Shown here piece by piece: positions 34,902 through 42,812 of a stretch of 64,000 nucleotides of DNA (position 1 is the stretch's first letter; every line of letters begins with the position of its first letter). Location: positions 62,001 to 126,000 of the forward strand of contig JABJJN010000003.1 of NCBI GenBank assembly GCA_018660835.1, in the 5' to 3' direction. The notes below the pieces were generated by a model. The model was given only the letters and a program-made list of their open reading frames with translations. It was not told the DNA's origin and ran no database searches. This DNA comes from Gemmatimonadota bacterium (GTDB lineage: Bacteria > Latescibacterota > UBA2968 > UBA8231). Both the position numbers and the translations under genes were made by a program.

Positions 34902-37508
34902 CTAGCGAGGTGGCATGGCTTCAACGGGAGGCAACCCTAGATCCAGTGGCTGCGGGCAAAGGCCTTCGATTTCATTGCGCCATGACGACGTATGTACAAG
35001 CGTGGGATCCTTGGGTGGCTGCAGCGAGAACAGAGCCTCCACACGATCCGTTGCGAGAGTTGCCTCCATTACCCGCCCCCAATAGCAGCGGCGCTCCGGG
35101 ATCACTTCGCAACCTCCCTGCAAGTCTGCGCCGGCGCAGGGCCCATTCAGGAGTCGCTTGGCGCAACCGGCGGTCGGTTCGGGACACAGATAGGCCAGAT
35201 CGGGGATGCGGCAGTCTCCGCACATTTCGCAACCGAGTTTGGAACTCTTTGTCCCCTGCTCAAAGAGTGTCGCCCAGCGCTGACGCCGGCCCTCTGGATC
35301 ACCACCAACCATCCATCGCAGTGCACCATTGAGTCCTTTGCCCTGCTCGAAATAACGTGCGTGCAGCGCCTGCATCTGTGGATCAACGGGTTCGTAGTCA
35401 GAACGATCCCCACGAACGAGGGGCCCATCGCTGCGCAGCAGACCATCGTCCTGATGTTCGAAGAGATAGAAGGGATCTGCCGTCGGCGCCATTTGCATGG
35501 GGCGGGAACCGTCAGCGTCTCGATACTCTTCCCATGACTCAAGCCAGTCGCGCCCGGACAGACTTGCCAATTCGTCCCGTACGGCACGAGCGTCATCCAA
35601 CTTCGTGATGCCCGCCAAATCAATACCGCGAAACGAAAGTCCCTCCAACAGAATGTGACTGAGCAAGGCCGCTCGGCGCACGGCCTGTCGATGCTGGTGC
35701 TCGGCGAGTTCACTGAAGTTCATCTTACGCAACGCGCGCAACTCTTCCCGTGCCCCAAGCTTGCCCTGGTACTTCTTTTTTAACTCATCGGGAACGACTG
35801 CACCCGCCACGTGCACACGATTCAGAACGCGCAGGAACTGTGGTGTCAGGAAGTAGACCATAGGGAACACAGGCATGTCCTGAATTCCCGCGCGTGTCAT
35901 CCACAGCTTCAATTCCTGAAACTTTGCCACGTCGTAGCCGAGTTGCGTGATGAGGTAATCGGCGCCGGCGCCGCGCTTCTTCCACACCTTCATATACTGG
36001 CCCCAGGTATCGGCTTCGGAGTATTTGAAGGGAGAGACGGCGGAGCCAATGCGCAGATCTTCGAGGGCACCCCCTGCACGTGGCAACAGATCAGGAAACT
36101 CGAGACCGCGACGCAGTGTATCGAGTGCCATGGCCAGATTGACAGCATCCAGATCGAAGATCGGCTTGCCACCTGTCGTATAGTCGCCGGTGACTGCGAA
36201 GAAGTGATGCAGACCCTGGTGGTAGAGAGCCAGGGCGCGGCGGATCAACGCATTCCGATCATCACTCTTGCAGGACAGGTTCACGATCGGCTGACGACCA
36301 CTGAGTCGCGCAATCTCAAGGGCCAGTGTGTCCGGACCGGGTGTGCGCTGACCTCCTGGTGTATCGGTGATGGTGAAGACGTAATCTTCGTCCCGCGCCT
36401 CTTCAGCAACTGCGAGGATCTGATCGAGGCCGCCTTCGGAGGGTGCCAGTTCGAGGATGAACACGGGGTCACCCTGCGGATCCTGCAATGCCCGGCCGAA
36501 GGGATCATCGAATTCCTGCACACGTTTGGGTGCCGCTGGTGCGCGTCGCTGTGACTGGGCGTAGTCAACGAGCAGCGTCAGCGCATCGACGGATGCACCT
36601 GAGCCCGCCGCAGCCCCGGCATCCGTGCCAGTGGCGATCGTACGGATCAACTTGAGAATTCGCCCATCCACCAGATCAGCCCCCGAGATCTGGCCAACAT
36701 CACAGATCGCCGCATCAACACCATATTCCATCGCGACACGTAGATAGGCGCGATTGATGGCGAGTCGACGTGGCAGGCCATCGGAACAATTCGACAGACC
36801 GAGCACGACATGGGCACCGGCCATCGCATCGTCCTCGCGGATCATGCGAATGCCCTCGAAGGTTCGCTTCGTATACCCCACCATGTCGGCGCCAAGAGGA
36901 CCTACGGTGGGATCGAAATACACTTCATTCGCCGCAATGCCTGCCTCGCGAGCGGCGACAAAGATCTGCCGTGCCGTTTCATGGTAGACGTCAGCATCGG
37001 CGATATCCGTAAACCCCGTTGCTGCCTCATCGCCCGCTTTCTCCAGCAGCATGCCCACCACGGCGAAAGGGAACTCCCGACGTAGTTGAAGTGCTTCGAG
37101 CCGATTGACTGTGACAGAGTTTACGAGCGGGACACGGGGGTTGGGGTCATCGGTGTGATCGTGATAGTGACGCAGGCCATATTCGAGCATCGATGGATCC
37201 GAAGAATCGATGCAGGGCGGTACGCCACCCCCCAGCAGGACGATGAGTTCGATGATGTGCGCCAGGACCTGCTGCGCGCCATCGTGACCAATCCCCTCGA
37301 TGGTGAAAAAGTCGTCCACGTTGACATCGAGAAAGCTGGCGCCAGAAGCAACCTGTTCAGTGACCAGTTTCCGCAGATGCCGATCACCAGCGAGGCGATC
37401 GATCCCATCCCCTGTCAACCAGCGCTGCGCCGATGTGCGCACACCGGGGATGTGACAGTGGAGACTCTCTGCAATGCGGATGAGCGATGGGTCGGCGGGC
37501 GAGCTCAT
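34902..37508 (-). CDS. AcsE-like / MetF / MetV-like triple fusion protein
   Basis: This 868-residue protein starts at ATG 37508 (GGAAGAG upstream). Residues about 1-290 resemble the pterin-binding methyl-THF:corrinoid methyltransferase AcsE/MeTr (FLDVNVDD, PPCIDSSDP, VPLVNSVTV, EVYFDPTVGPLG, GLSNCSDGLP). Residues about 345-640 are a MetF methylene-THF reductase (FILELAPSEGG, TDTPGGQRTPG, FFAVTGDY, ITQLGYD). Residues about 750-830 match the MetV-type C-terminus, with eight cysteines at 760, 763, 766, 775, 782, 791, 800 and 808. In acetogens these are separate proteins (AcsE and MetVF). The fusion would take a methyl group from corrinoid to THF and oxidise it to methylene-THF. The electron acceptor is unknown. 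Confidence 0.88.
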   Translation of the reverse strand: MSSPADPSLIRIAESLHCHIPGVRTSAQRWLTGDGIDRLAGDRHLRKLVTEQVASGASFLDVNVDDFFTIEGIGHDGAQQVLAHIIELIVLLGGGVPPCIDSSDPSMLEYGLRHYHDHTDDPNPRVPLVNSVTVNRLEALQLRREFPFAVVGMLLEKAGDEAATGFTDIADADVYHETARQIFVAAREAGIAANEVYFDPTVGPLGADMVGYTKRTFEGIRMIREDDAMAGAHVVLGLSNCSDGLPRRLAINRAYLRVAMEYGVDAAICDVGQISGADLVDGRILKLIRTIATGTDAGAAAGSGASVDALTLLVDYAQSQRRAPAAPKRVQEFDDPFGRALQDPQGDPVFILELAPSEGGLDQILAVAEEARDEDYVFTITDTPGGQRTPGPDTLALEIARLSGRQPIVNLSCKSDDRNALIRRALALYHQGLHHFFAVTGDYTTGGKPIFDLDAVNLAMALDTLRRGLEFPDLLPRAGGALEDLRIGSAVSPFKYSEADTWGQYMKVWKKRGAGADYLITQLGYDVAKFQELKLWMTRAGIQDMPVFPMVYFLTPQFLRVLNRVHVAGAVVPDELKKKYQGKLGAREELRALRKMNFSELAEHQHRQAVRRAALLSHILLEGLSFRGIDLAGITKLDDARAVRDELASLSGRDWLESWEEYRDADGSRPMQMAPTADPFYLFEHQDDGLLRSDGPLVRGDRSDYEPVDPQMQALHARYFEQGKGLNGALRWMVGGDPEGRRQRWATLFEQGTKSSKLGCEMCGDCRIPDLAYLCPEPTAGCAKRLLNGPCAGADLQGGCEVIPERRCYWGRVMEATLATDRVEALFSLQPPKDPTLVHTSSWRNEIEGLCPQPLDLGLPPVEAMPPR

Positions 37509-37527
37509 CGATTTATCTCTTCCTGGT

Positions 37528-38289
37528 CTAGGAGGTGGACATGGTGTGCATGGGTTCGATCTGGATGATGCCTTCGTCGTAGCTGGGGACGACCGTTGCA
37601 CCGGGCTCGACGATGAGGTAGTCCTGTTCGGGCCATGGACCGTCGAGCCAGCGCTGAAACAGCGTGAGATCGCCCTCTATTTCCTGATACTCCCAGCCAC
37701 GATCAGCGCAGATCTTCATAGCGGTCTGTTTGACTGGCAGGTGGCGTGAGAAGTCGAAATCGATGAAAACACCCCGTTTGTAGTGAGCGGTCCATCCCTC
37801 CATCACTTCGATCAGATAGCGGGCATTCTCCTCGCCGTATTGTTCGACGAGCTTGTCGTACTCCATCTGCGTACCCAGTCCGGCGCCTTGTTTGCGCTCC
37901 GGACGCTCACCACCTCGCTCGCGATGCTCAAGCCAACCGGTTGTGAAATAGTAGGTACCCGGATTGTCGAGAAAGAACTCTGAGTAACGCTCCTTGGACC
38001 CCAGAAAAAATGTGATGCAATCATGGGCACGAGGGATGATCAGTTGCGTATCAGCTGGTGCACGCAAGCCGTTGAGCATGTTGTTACACAACCCATACCC
38101 CACGAGGATCGCGTCGTACTTACCGGGCTCGATTGCATCGAGGCTCTCCTGAATCCGATCGATCCCAACCAGGGGATTGTCATGATACCCCTGGCTGAGA
38201 TACTCGAAATCGAACAGATTCGGCGATCGAGCTGCACAATGGCAGATCTCGCGGAAGGAGACCTCGCAAGCGAGGATTTTCAGAAACAC
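37528..38289 (-). CDS. DUF1638-family protein
   Basis: This 253-residue cytoplasmic protein carries the DUF1638 hallmarks: ILACEV at the N-terminus, GYGLCNNMLNGL, IIPRAHDCITFFLGSKERY and YYFTTGWLEH. The conserved Cys and His residues could bind a metal or cofactor. The family is typically found beside corrinoid proteins and methyltransferases. It lies two bases after the corrinoid gene here. Its role is unknown; helping reactivate or load the corrinoid is one guess. Confidence 0.85.
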   Translation of the reverse strand: MFLKILACEVSFREICHCAARSPNLFDFEYLSQGYHDNPLVGIDRIQESLDAIEPGKYDAILVGYGLCNNMLNGLRAPADTQLIIPRAHDCITFFLGSKERYSEFFLDNPGTYYFTTGWLEHRERGGERPERKQGAGLGTQMEYDKLVEQYGEENARYLIEVMEGWTAHYKRGVFIDFDFSRHLPVKQTAMKICADRGWEYQEIEGDLTLFQRWLDGPWPEQDYLIVEPGATVVPSYDEGIIQIEPMHTMSTS

Positions 38290-38291
38290 TC

Positions 38292-38936
38292 TTAGTTGCT
38301 CAGCTGGTCTATGAGCTCCCGTGCCTGGTCAGCTGCACTGGCTGCGTCGGCGGCATAGGCATCGGCCCCGATTTGGTCCGCATACGCCTGAGTGACGGGC
38401 GCGCCGCCCACCATCGTGCGCACATCATCGGTGATTCCCGCCTCCTTGATCGCTTCGACGGTGGCCTTCATAGATGGCATCGTCGTTGTCAGCAGAGCAG
38501 ACATGCACACAATCTGGACTCCCTGCTCACGAACAGACTCGAGAAAGCGCTCTGGTGGCACATCGATTCCCAGATCGACGATCTGGAAACCGGCGCCCTC
38601 GAGCATCATCGCCACGAGATTCTTGCCGATATCGTGCAGGTCACCCTTCACCGTGCCAATGGCGGCAATTCCGGCAGGTTCAACCTTCTCCTCGATGAGT
38701 TGTGGCCTGATAAGTTGCATTCCTGCCTTCATCGCTCGAGCGGCGATGAGCACCTCAGGGATGTAGAACTCGTTATTCTTGAACTTGGCACCGACAACAT
38801 TCATTCCGGCGATCAGACCCTCATGGAGGATTTCACGCACCGGAACTCCCTCGTCGAGAGCTTGTTGAACGCCCTCCTCGACCTCGGATGCCTGCCCCTT
38901 GATCAGGCTCTGAGCGACCTGCTGTAAGTCTGCCAT
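38292..38936 (-). CDS. Corrinoid (B12-binding) methyl-carrier protein
   Basis: This 214-residue protein of the MtaC/MtbC/MttC type shuttles a methyl group on cobalamin. An N-terminal helical cap (about 1-85, NNEFYIPEVLIAARAMKAGM) is followed by a B12-binding Rossmann domain with the DxHxxG motif GTVKGDLHDIGKN, in which the His is the lower cobalt ligand, plus MSALLTTTMPSM and VGGAPV. ATG 38936 is preferred; upstream in-frame sequence covers a predicted -24/-12 promoter (39025-39040). It is the central carrier of the operon. Confidence 0.94.
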   Translation of the reverse strand: MADLQQVAQSLIKGQASEVEEGVQQALDEGVPVREILHEGLIAGMNVVGAKFKNNEFYIPEVLIAARAMKAGMQLIRPQLIEEKVEPAGIAAIGTVKGDLHDIGKNLVAMMLEGAGFQIVDLGIDVPPERFLESVREQGVQIVCMSALLTTTMPSMKATVEAIKEAGITDDVRTMVGGAPVTQAYADQIGADAYAADAASAADQARELIDQLSN

Positions 38937-39024
38937 GATAATCCGTCTTCCATCGAATGAGATGAAGGGAAACCGCTTGGGAGTCGACGCCTCGATCTGA
39001 CAACCGAGCGCTCTGTTATGACTC

Positions 39025-39040
39025 TGCAATCCGGGTGCCA
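39025..39040 (-). promoter_or_regulatory. Predicted sigma-54 promoter of the corrinoid gene
   Basis: On the minus strand TGGCACCCGGATTGCA matches TGGCACG-N4-TTGCW with a single change (G7 to C) and exact spacing. Transcription would start near 39014, leaving a leader of about 78 bases before ATG 38936. Two palindromes lie about 74-126 bases upstream. Confidence 0.75.
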
Positions 39041-39087
39041 CGGTGGCAGCGACTGTGGGGACGCCTTATCTGGGGGATTCAGGCCGC

Positions 39088-39140
39088 TCATGGGACATGT
39101 TTGTCCCATGATCAGCACAGACCGGGACGACACCGTCCCG
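39088..39140. promoter_or_regulatory. Two palindromes at enhancer (UAS) distance from a sigma-54 promoter
   Basis: Palindrome 1 is a perfect 10-bp repeat (TCATGGGACA-TGTT-TGTCCCATGA, 39088-39111). Palindrome 2 is a perfect 7-bp repeat (CGGGACG-ACAC-CGTCCCG, 39123-39140). Both share the core GGGAC(A/G)-N4-(T/C)GTCCC. Their centres are 32 bp apart, about three helical turns. A further GGGACA half-site is at 39143-39148. Position and phasing suit tandem binding by an NtrC-type activator. RNA hairpins are an alternative reading. Confidence 0.65.
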
Positions 39141-39167
39141 ACGGGACACCAACGACACGGATCATTC

Positions 39168-40205
39168 TCACCCCAGTTCGAGACCTGCTGCGTAGAGGGC
39201 GACGACATTCTCGGGGGGACTCACAGACTGGATATTATGGCAGGGAGCCAGAATGTATCTGCCATTGGCCCCGAGAGTTCGCAGATTTTCACCAACCTCT
39301 GTCCGCACATCCTCCGGCGTACCGAAGGGCAAGGTCTGCTGATTGTCGACACCGCCGTGGAAGACAAGCTGGTCACCAAAATCCCTGCGCAACTGCTCGC
39401 GCTCCATACCCGGGCATCGCCACTGGATCGGATTCAGTACATCCATGCCCAGAGCGATCATGTCGGGCAGGACATCGCGTATGGCGCCATCAGAGTGAAA
39501 GAAGACGAAGGCCCCCGCCTCGTGCGCCAGATCCACCATGCGTTTCATCCGCGGCAACAGAAATCGGCGGATATGCTCGAGACTGAACATGAGACTCTCC
39601 TGACTACCCAGGTCTTCGGCGACGTAACTGATGTTGACCTGCCCCGGCAGCGACTCGTAGATCCGTGTTGAGTTCTCTCGAGCAAGATCGAACAGATGAT
39701 CGAGGCAATAGTCGACGATGTCTGGATGTTCGATCATATCGATGAAGGCTTGTTCCTGGCCACGCAGCTGTTTGTAGAGCAGGAATGGTTCGGACCCACC
39801 GCCACGGATGGGATACGCCTCCCACCCTCGAATCTGCCCGGGTAGTACGCTGTAGTCCCACCAGTCAGGGTGGGGCCAGTGATAGTTCGCCTCTATCTCT
39901 TCGACACTGTCGTAGGTGGCCAACGGATGATACACGGTCTCCGAGTAGACGCCGCCGCCATAGTCGACCAATTCTGCACGACAACCGTAGATGTCGTAAC
40001 CGATCTCAGGGGCGGGACCGACGTAGCGCGGTGTGACACTGAAGGGGCGATCGATACTCAATCTCTCCAGCATCTGCCGATCATCGCTGACGGCCAGATG
40101 GGCCTTCAATTTGTCTGTCGCTTCAGCAGTCGCCCAATAGTCCATGGGTATTCGGTCAGGCTTCTCTCCAGACAACACTGCAAGCCAACGTTCTTTGGGG
40201 GTCAT
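39168..40205 (-). CDS. URO-D-family methyltransferase-like protein (operon leader gene)
   Basis: This 345-residue protein starts at ATG 40205 with AGGAGAG seven bases upstream. It starts with the URO-D/MtaA pattern MTPKERWLAVLSGEKPDRIP. The C-terminal half has HSDGAIRDVLPDMIALGMDV, HGGVDNQQTLPFGTPEDV and ILAPCHNIQ, a probable metal site including His and Cys. It is more distant from the two other URO-D proteins here than they are from each other. As the first gene after a near-perfect sigma-54 promoter, and directly before the corrinoid gene, it is the best candidate for the substrate-specific methyltransferase. The methyl donor cannot be read from sequence. Confidence 0.85.
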   Translation of the reverse strand: MTPKERWLAVLSGEKPDRIPMDYWATAEATDKLKAHLAVSDDRQMLERLSIDRPFSVTPRYVGPAPEIGYDIYGCRAELVDYGGGVYSETVYHPLATYDSVEEIEANYHWPHPDWWDYSVLPGQIRGWEAYPIRGGGSEPFLLYKQLRGQEQAFIDMIEHPDIVDYCLDHLFDLARENSTRIYESLPGQVNISYVAEDLGSQESLMFSLEHIRRFLLPRMKRMVDLAHEAGAFVFFHSDGAIRDVLPDMIALGMDVLNPIQWRCPGMEREQLRRDFGDQLVFHGGVDNQQTLPFGTPEDVRTEVGENLRTLGANGRYILAPCHNIQSVSPPENVVALYAAGLELG

Positions 40206-40238
40206 CGGTGCTCTCCTCTTCGAGTCAGTCGCATGGGA

Positions 40239-40254
40239 TGCAACCACCGTGCCA
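40239..40254 (-). promoter_or_regulatory. Predicted sigma-54 promoter of the corrinoid/C1 operon
   Basis: On the minus strand TGGCACGGTGGTTGCA is a perfect match to TGGCACG-N4-TTGCW. Transcription is predicted near 40228, 23 bases before ATG 40205 of the first operon gene. The -24 box forms an inverted repeat with the -24 box of the divergent promoter at 40280. Confidence 0.85.
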
Positions 40255-40278
40255 CAGATGTTAGCTGCTTTGAATAGC

Positions 40279-40295
40279 TTGGCACGGAAGTTGTT
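40279..40295 (+). promoter_or_regulatory. Predicted divergent sigma-54 promoter of the MFS transporter gene
   Basis: TTGGCACGGAAGTTGTT has a perfect -24 box and a -12 box with one change (TTGT for TTGC), at the right spacing. Transcription would start near 40306. This leaves the purine-rich ribosome site at 40327-40343 in the leader and favours a GTG start at 40345 or 40351. Confidence 0.75.
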
Positions 40296-40344
40296 TGCTC
40301 AATGACGAATGACCGTGTGCAGTGGTGGAGGAAGAGGAAGGGAA

Positions 40345-41709
40345 GTGTCAGTGAAGCAGATCATCGAAGTTCCGACGTCGCGCTGGAGCGTCGTCGCCGG
40401 TGCCCTCATTGTCCAGGTGATCCTGGGCACCGTGTATGCATTCAGCATCTTTGTAAAACCCTTGGAAATTGAGTTTGGCTGGTCGCGCACTGCGACGCAG
40501 TGGGCCTTCTCACTGGCCTTGGCGACCTTCGCCGTAAGCATGATTCCAGCAGGTCGTCTGCAGGACCGCCTCGGCCCGCGTACCGTCGCCAGTATCGGTG
40601 GAGCCCTATTGGGTGCGTCCTTCCTATTGGGGGCGATCTTGCTTGCCTGGGTGCGACAGCCGTGGGCCCTGTATCTGACGTACGGCATATTGGGTGGCGC
40701 AGGAATCGGCTTTGCCTATGTGTGCCCCATCGCTGCCGCCGTGAAGTGGTTTCCCGACAAGAAGGGTCTCATCACGGGTCTCGCTGTCGCCGGATTCGGC
40801 GCCGGCGCCTTGTTCTTTGCCGGTCCTGCCTCGGTTCTGCTGCAACCTTCCGGAAGTGGCGACGAGGCGATCGGAATATCACAGATCTTGTTGGTCGGCC
40901 TGGGGATCAAGGCCGGCGGCGGCTTCGGCATCGGCTGGCAGACTTTCTTCCTTCTCCACGGGGTCGTCTGCGTCGTTGGCGTTTTGGTGGGGGCATCCCT
41001 GTTGCGAAATCCACCAGAGGGTTACTTGCCGCCAGGCTACACCCCCCCTCCTGGCTCTGGGAAGCGCGATCTCGCCTGGCGCGAAATGCTGGACACACCA
41101 CTGGCGTGCATGCTGTGGCTGACCTTCATCTTTGGCGCCACTTCTGGTCTGATGGCGATCGGTCAGTGGAAACCGATGATGAATACCCTCTTGCAGGGCC
41201 AGACCTTTGCACCTGAGTGGATGGGGTCCTTTGGCCGATTCGTTGAACCCGTCGGTATCCTCGCCGTATTCAATGCCCTGGGTCGAGTGTTCTGGGGTAA
41301 GGTCTCCGATATCATCGATCGTCCACGCGCCATGATGATCATGTTCCTGGCGCAGGGCATGGCCTTCATGGTTCTGGTAAGTGTGGAGAGTACCGTCGCC
41401 GTCTTCGTCGCGTCTGCCTGGGTCGGATTGAACTTTGGTGGCAACTTCGCCCTGTTTCCGTCGGCAACGGCAGACTACTTCGGCAGCAAGAATCTTGGCA
41501 TGAACTATGGCTGGATCTTCACCGCCTACGGCGTGGCAGGTATCCTTGGCCCCGTGGTAGGTGGCGTCCTGTTCGACGTAACCGACCAGTATATCCTGCC
41601 CTTCGTCTTCGCTGGCACGCTCTGCTTCATCGCTGCCGGATGCTCGGTTGCCGTCTGGGGTCTGGCACGAGCACGAAATCGTGAAGCGGCGGAAGGAACG
41701 ATCCAATGA
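40345..41709 (+). CDS. MFS transporter, oxalate/formate antiporter (OFA) family
   Basis: Inner-membrane carrier of about 454 residues with roughly twelve membrane segments. OFA-type features include RWSVVAGALIVQVILGTVYAFS, FGWSRTATQWAFSLAL, AGRLQDRLGPR, GGAGIGFAYVCPIAAAVKWF and PDKKGLITGLAVAGFGAGA. Characterised members move oxalate, formate or other small carboxylates. The start is ambiguous: GTG 40345 (chosen), GTG 40351, or ATG 40309, which would be almost leaderless from the predicted sigma-54 promoter. Expressed divergently from the C1 operon, it probably imports the substrate or exports a product such as formate or the demethylated acid. Confidence 0.88.
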   Translation: MSVKQIIEVPTSRWSVVAGALIVQVILGTVYAFSIFVKPLEIEFGWSRTATQWAFSLALATFAVSMIPAGRLQDRLGPRTVASIGGALLGASFLLGAILLAWVRQPWALYLTYGILGGAGIGFAYVCPIAAAVKWFPDKKGLITGLAVAGFGAGALFFAGPASVLLQPSGSGDEAIGISQILLVGLGIKAGGGFGIGWQTFFLLHGVVCVVGVLVGASLLRNPPEGYLPPGYTPPPGSGKRDLAWREMLDTPLACMLWLTFIFGATSGLMAIGQWKPMMNTLLQGQTFAPEWMGSFGRFVEPVGILAVFNALGRVFWGKVSDIIDRPRAMMIMFLAQGMAFMVLVSVESTVAVFVASAWVGLNFGGNFALFPSATADYFGSKNLGMNYGWIFTAYGVAGILGPVVGGVLFDVTDQYILPFVFAGTLCFIAAGCSVAVWGLARARNREAAEGTIQ

Positions 41710-42806
41710 CCCCTCGACTTGTGTCGCTGGCGCTGTTTCTGCTGTCCTTGGTGCCCGTGTCTGCTGCGCAGGACACGGAACTGGAGTGGTATGGATATCT
41801 GCGACTGGACATGGCCCATGACACGGCCCAATCCAGTCATGGCAACTACACTGTCTTCGTCCAACCTCATCCTGCGGGTGAAGCGACCTCAACGATGAGT
41901 GTCACGGCGCGGCAGTCGCGCCTCGGTGCGCACGCCACTCGGGGCACGATGACGGGGCGTCTCGAGGTCGACTTCTATGGTGTCAGCCCTGAAAACAAGA
42001 ACACCGTCATGCTCCGCTACGCCTACATGAGTGTCCCTGTTGGCGCATTCACATTGCGGGCGGGACAGACGATGGACATGATCTCCCCCCTCAATCCACT
42101 CACCGTCAACTACCCTGTCATCTGGGGAGCCGGTAACATCGGTTATCGCCGCCCCCAGATTCAGCTGTTTCGCCGCACCGAGGCCTATTTCGCTGGACTG
42201 GCCCTGACACGAAACATCACGGGCGATCTCGACGGCGACACCATCGTCGACGGTGATGCATCTGGTGTGCCGGCCATTCAGGGCCGCGTCGCTCTGCGAC
42301 CCGAATGGACCTTGCCGGGGCTCGAATTGGGTGTGTCCGGCCACTACGGCAAGTGCAACTGCCCGGCGAAGGATATCGACTACAACAATTGGTCTGTCTC
42401 CGGCGACCTGGCCTGGAAGAGCAGCCGCGTGAAGGTGCTCGCCGAAGTGTATCGGGGTTCGAATCTTGGAGCCTACGCTGGGACGATCTACAACAGCGAC
42501 AGGGTGAATGGTCTGCACAGCATGGGCGGCTGGGCGAATCTGCAAGTAGCCCTCGATGAGCTGACTCGAGTGTCCATCGGCGGTGGCAGGGACGATGTAG
42601 ATGAAGCCGACCTTGGTGCCGAGCAACAGGGCGTGCGAGAGCGCAATCAGGTGGCCTTCGCGGCAGTTCTTCGTCAGATCACACCAGAGGTGACGGTAGG
42701 ATTCGAGTTGTCTCATTGGGCGACGCGGTATTCAAATCCAGCACTCGGCAGCGAGGCAGAACCCACGGATCTGCGATTGCAGTGGTCGATTCAAGGGAAT
42801 TTCTAG
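41706..42806 (+). CDS. Outer-membrane porin (DcaP-like)
   Basis: This 366-residue outer-membrane barrel has a signal peptide (about 1-21, LVSLALFLLSLVPVSAAQ). The mature chain alternates beta-strands typical of trimeric porins (ELEWYGYLRLDMAHD, SRLGAHATRGTMTGRLEVDF, LRYAYMSVPVGAFTLRAGQ) and ends in an aromatic residue (QGNF), as is usual for barrels. The closest pattern is the DcaP-like group linked to small organic acids. It overlaps the MFS gene (ATGA), so channel and carrier are co-expressed. Confidence 0.85.
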   Translation: MTPRLVSLALFLLSLVPVSAAQDTELEWYGYLRLDMAHDTAQSSHGNYTVFVQPHPAGEATSTMSVTARQSRLGAHATRGTMTGRLEVDFYGVSPENKNTVMLRYAYMSVPVGAFTLRAGQTMDMISPLNPLTVNYPVIWGAGNIGYRRPQIQLFRRTEAYFAGLALTRNITGDLDGDTIVDGDASGVPAIQGRVALRPEWTLPGLELGVSGHYGKCNCPAKDIDYNNWSVSGDLAWKSSRVKVLAEVYRGSNLGAYAGTIYNSDRVNGLHSMGGWANLQVALDELTRVSIGGGRDDVDEADLGAEQQGVRERNQVAFAAVLRQITPEVTVGFELSHWATRYSNPALGSEAEPTDLRLQWSIQGNF

Positions 42807-42812
42807 AATTCT

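Noticed and set aside
40205-40345. Cobalamin riboswitch before the corrinoid operon
   Set aside because: The gap is only about 140 bases, is shared by two divergent promoters, and lacks the conserved B12-box sequences. I also saw none in the 39041-39167 gap.
40879-41892. 337-codon minus-strand frame
   Set aside because: It is antisense to the MFS transporter and porin genes and has a low-complexity His/Gln/Asp-rich translation.
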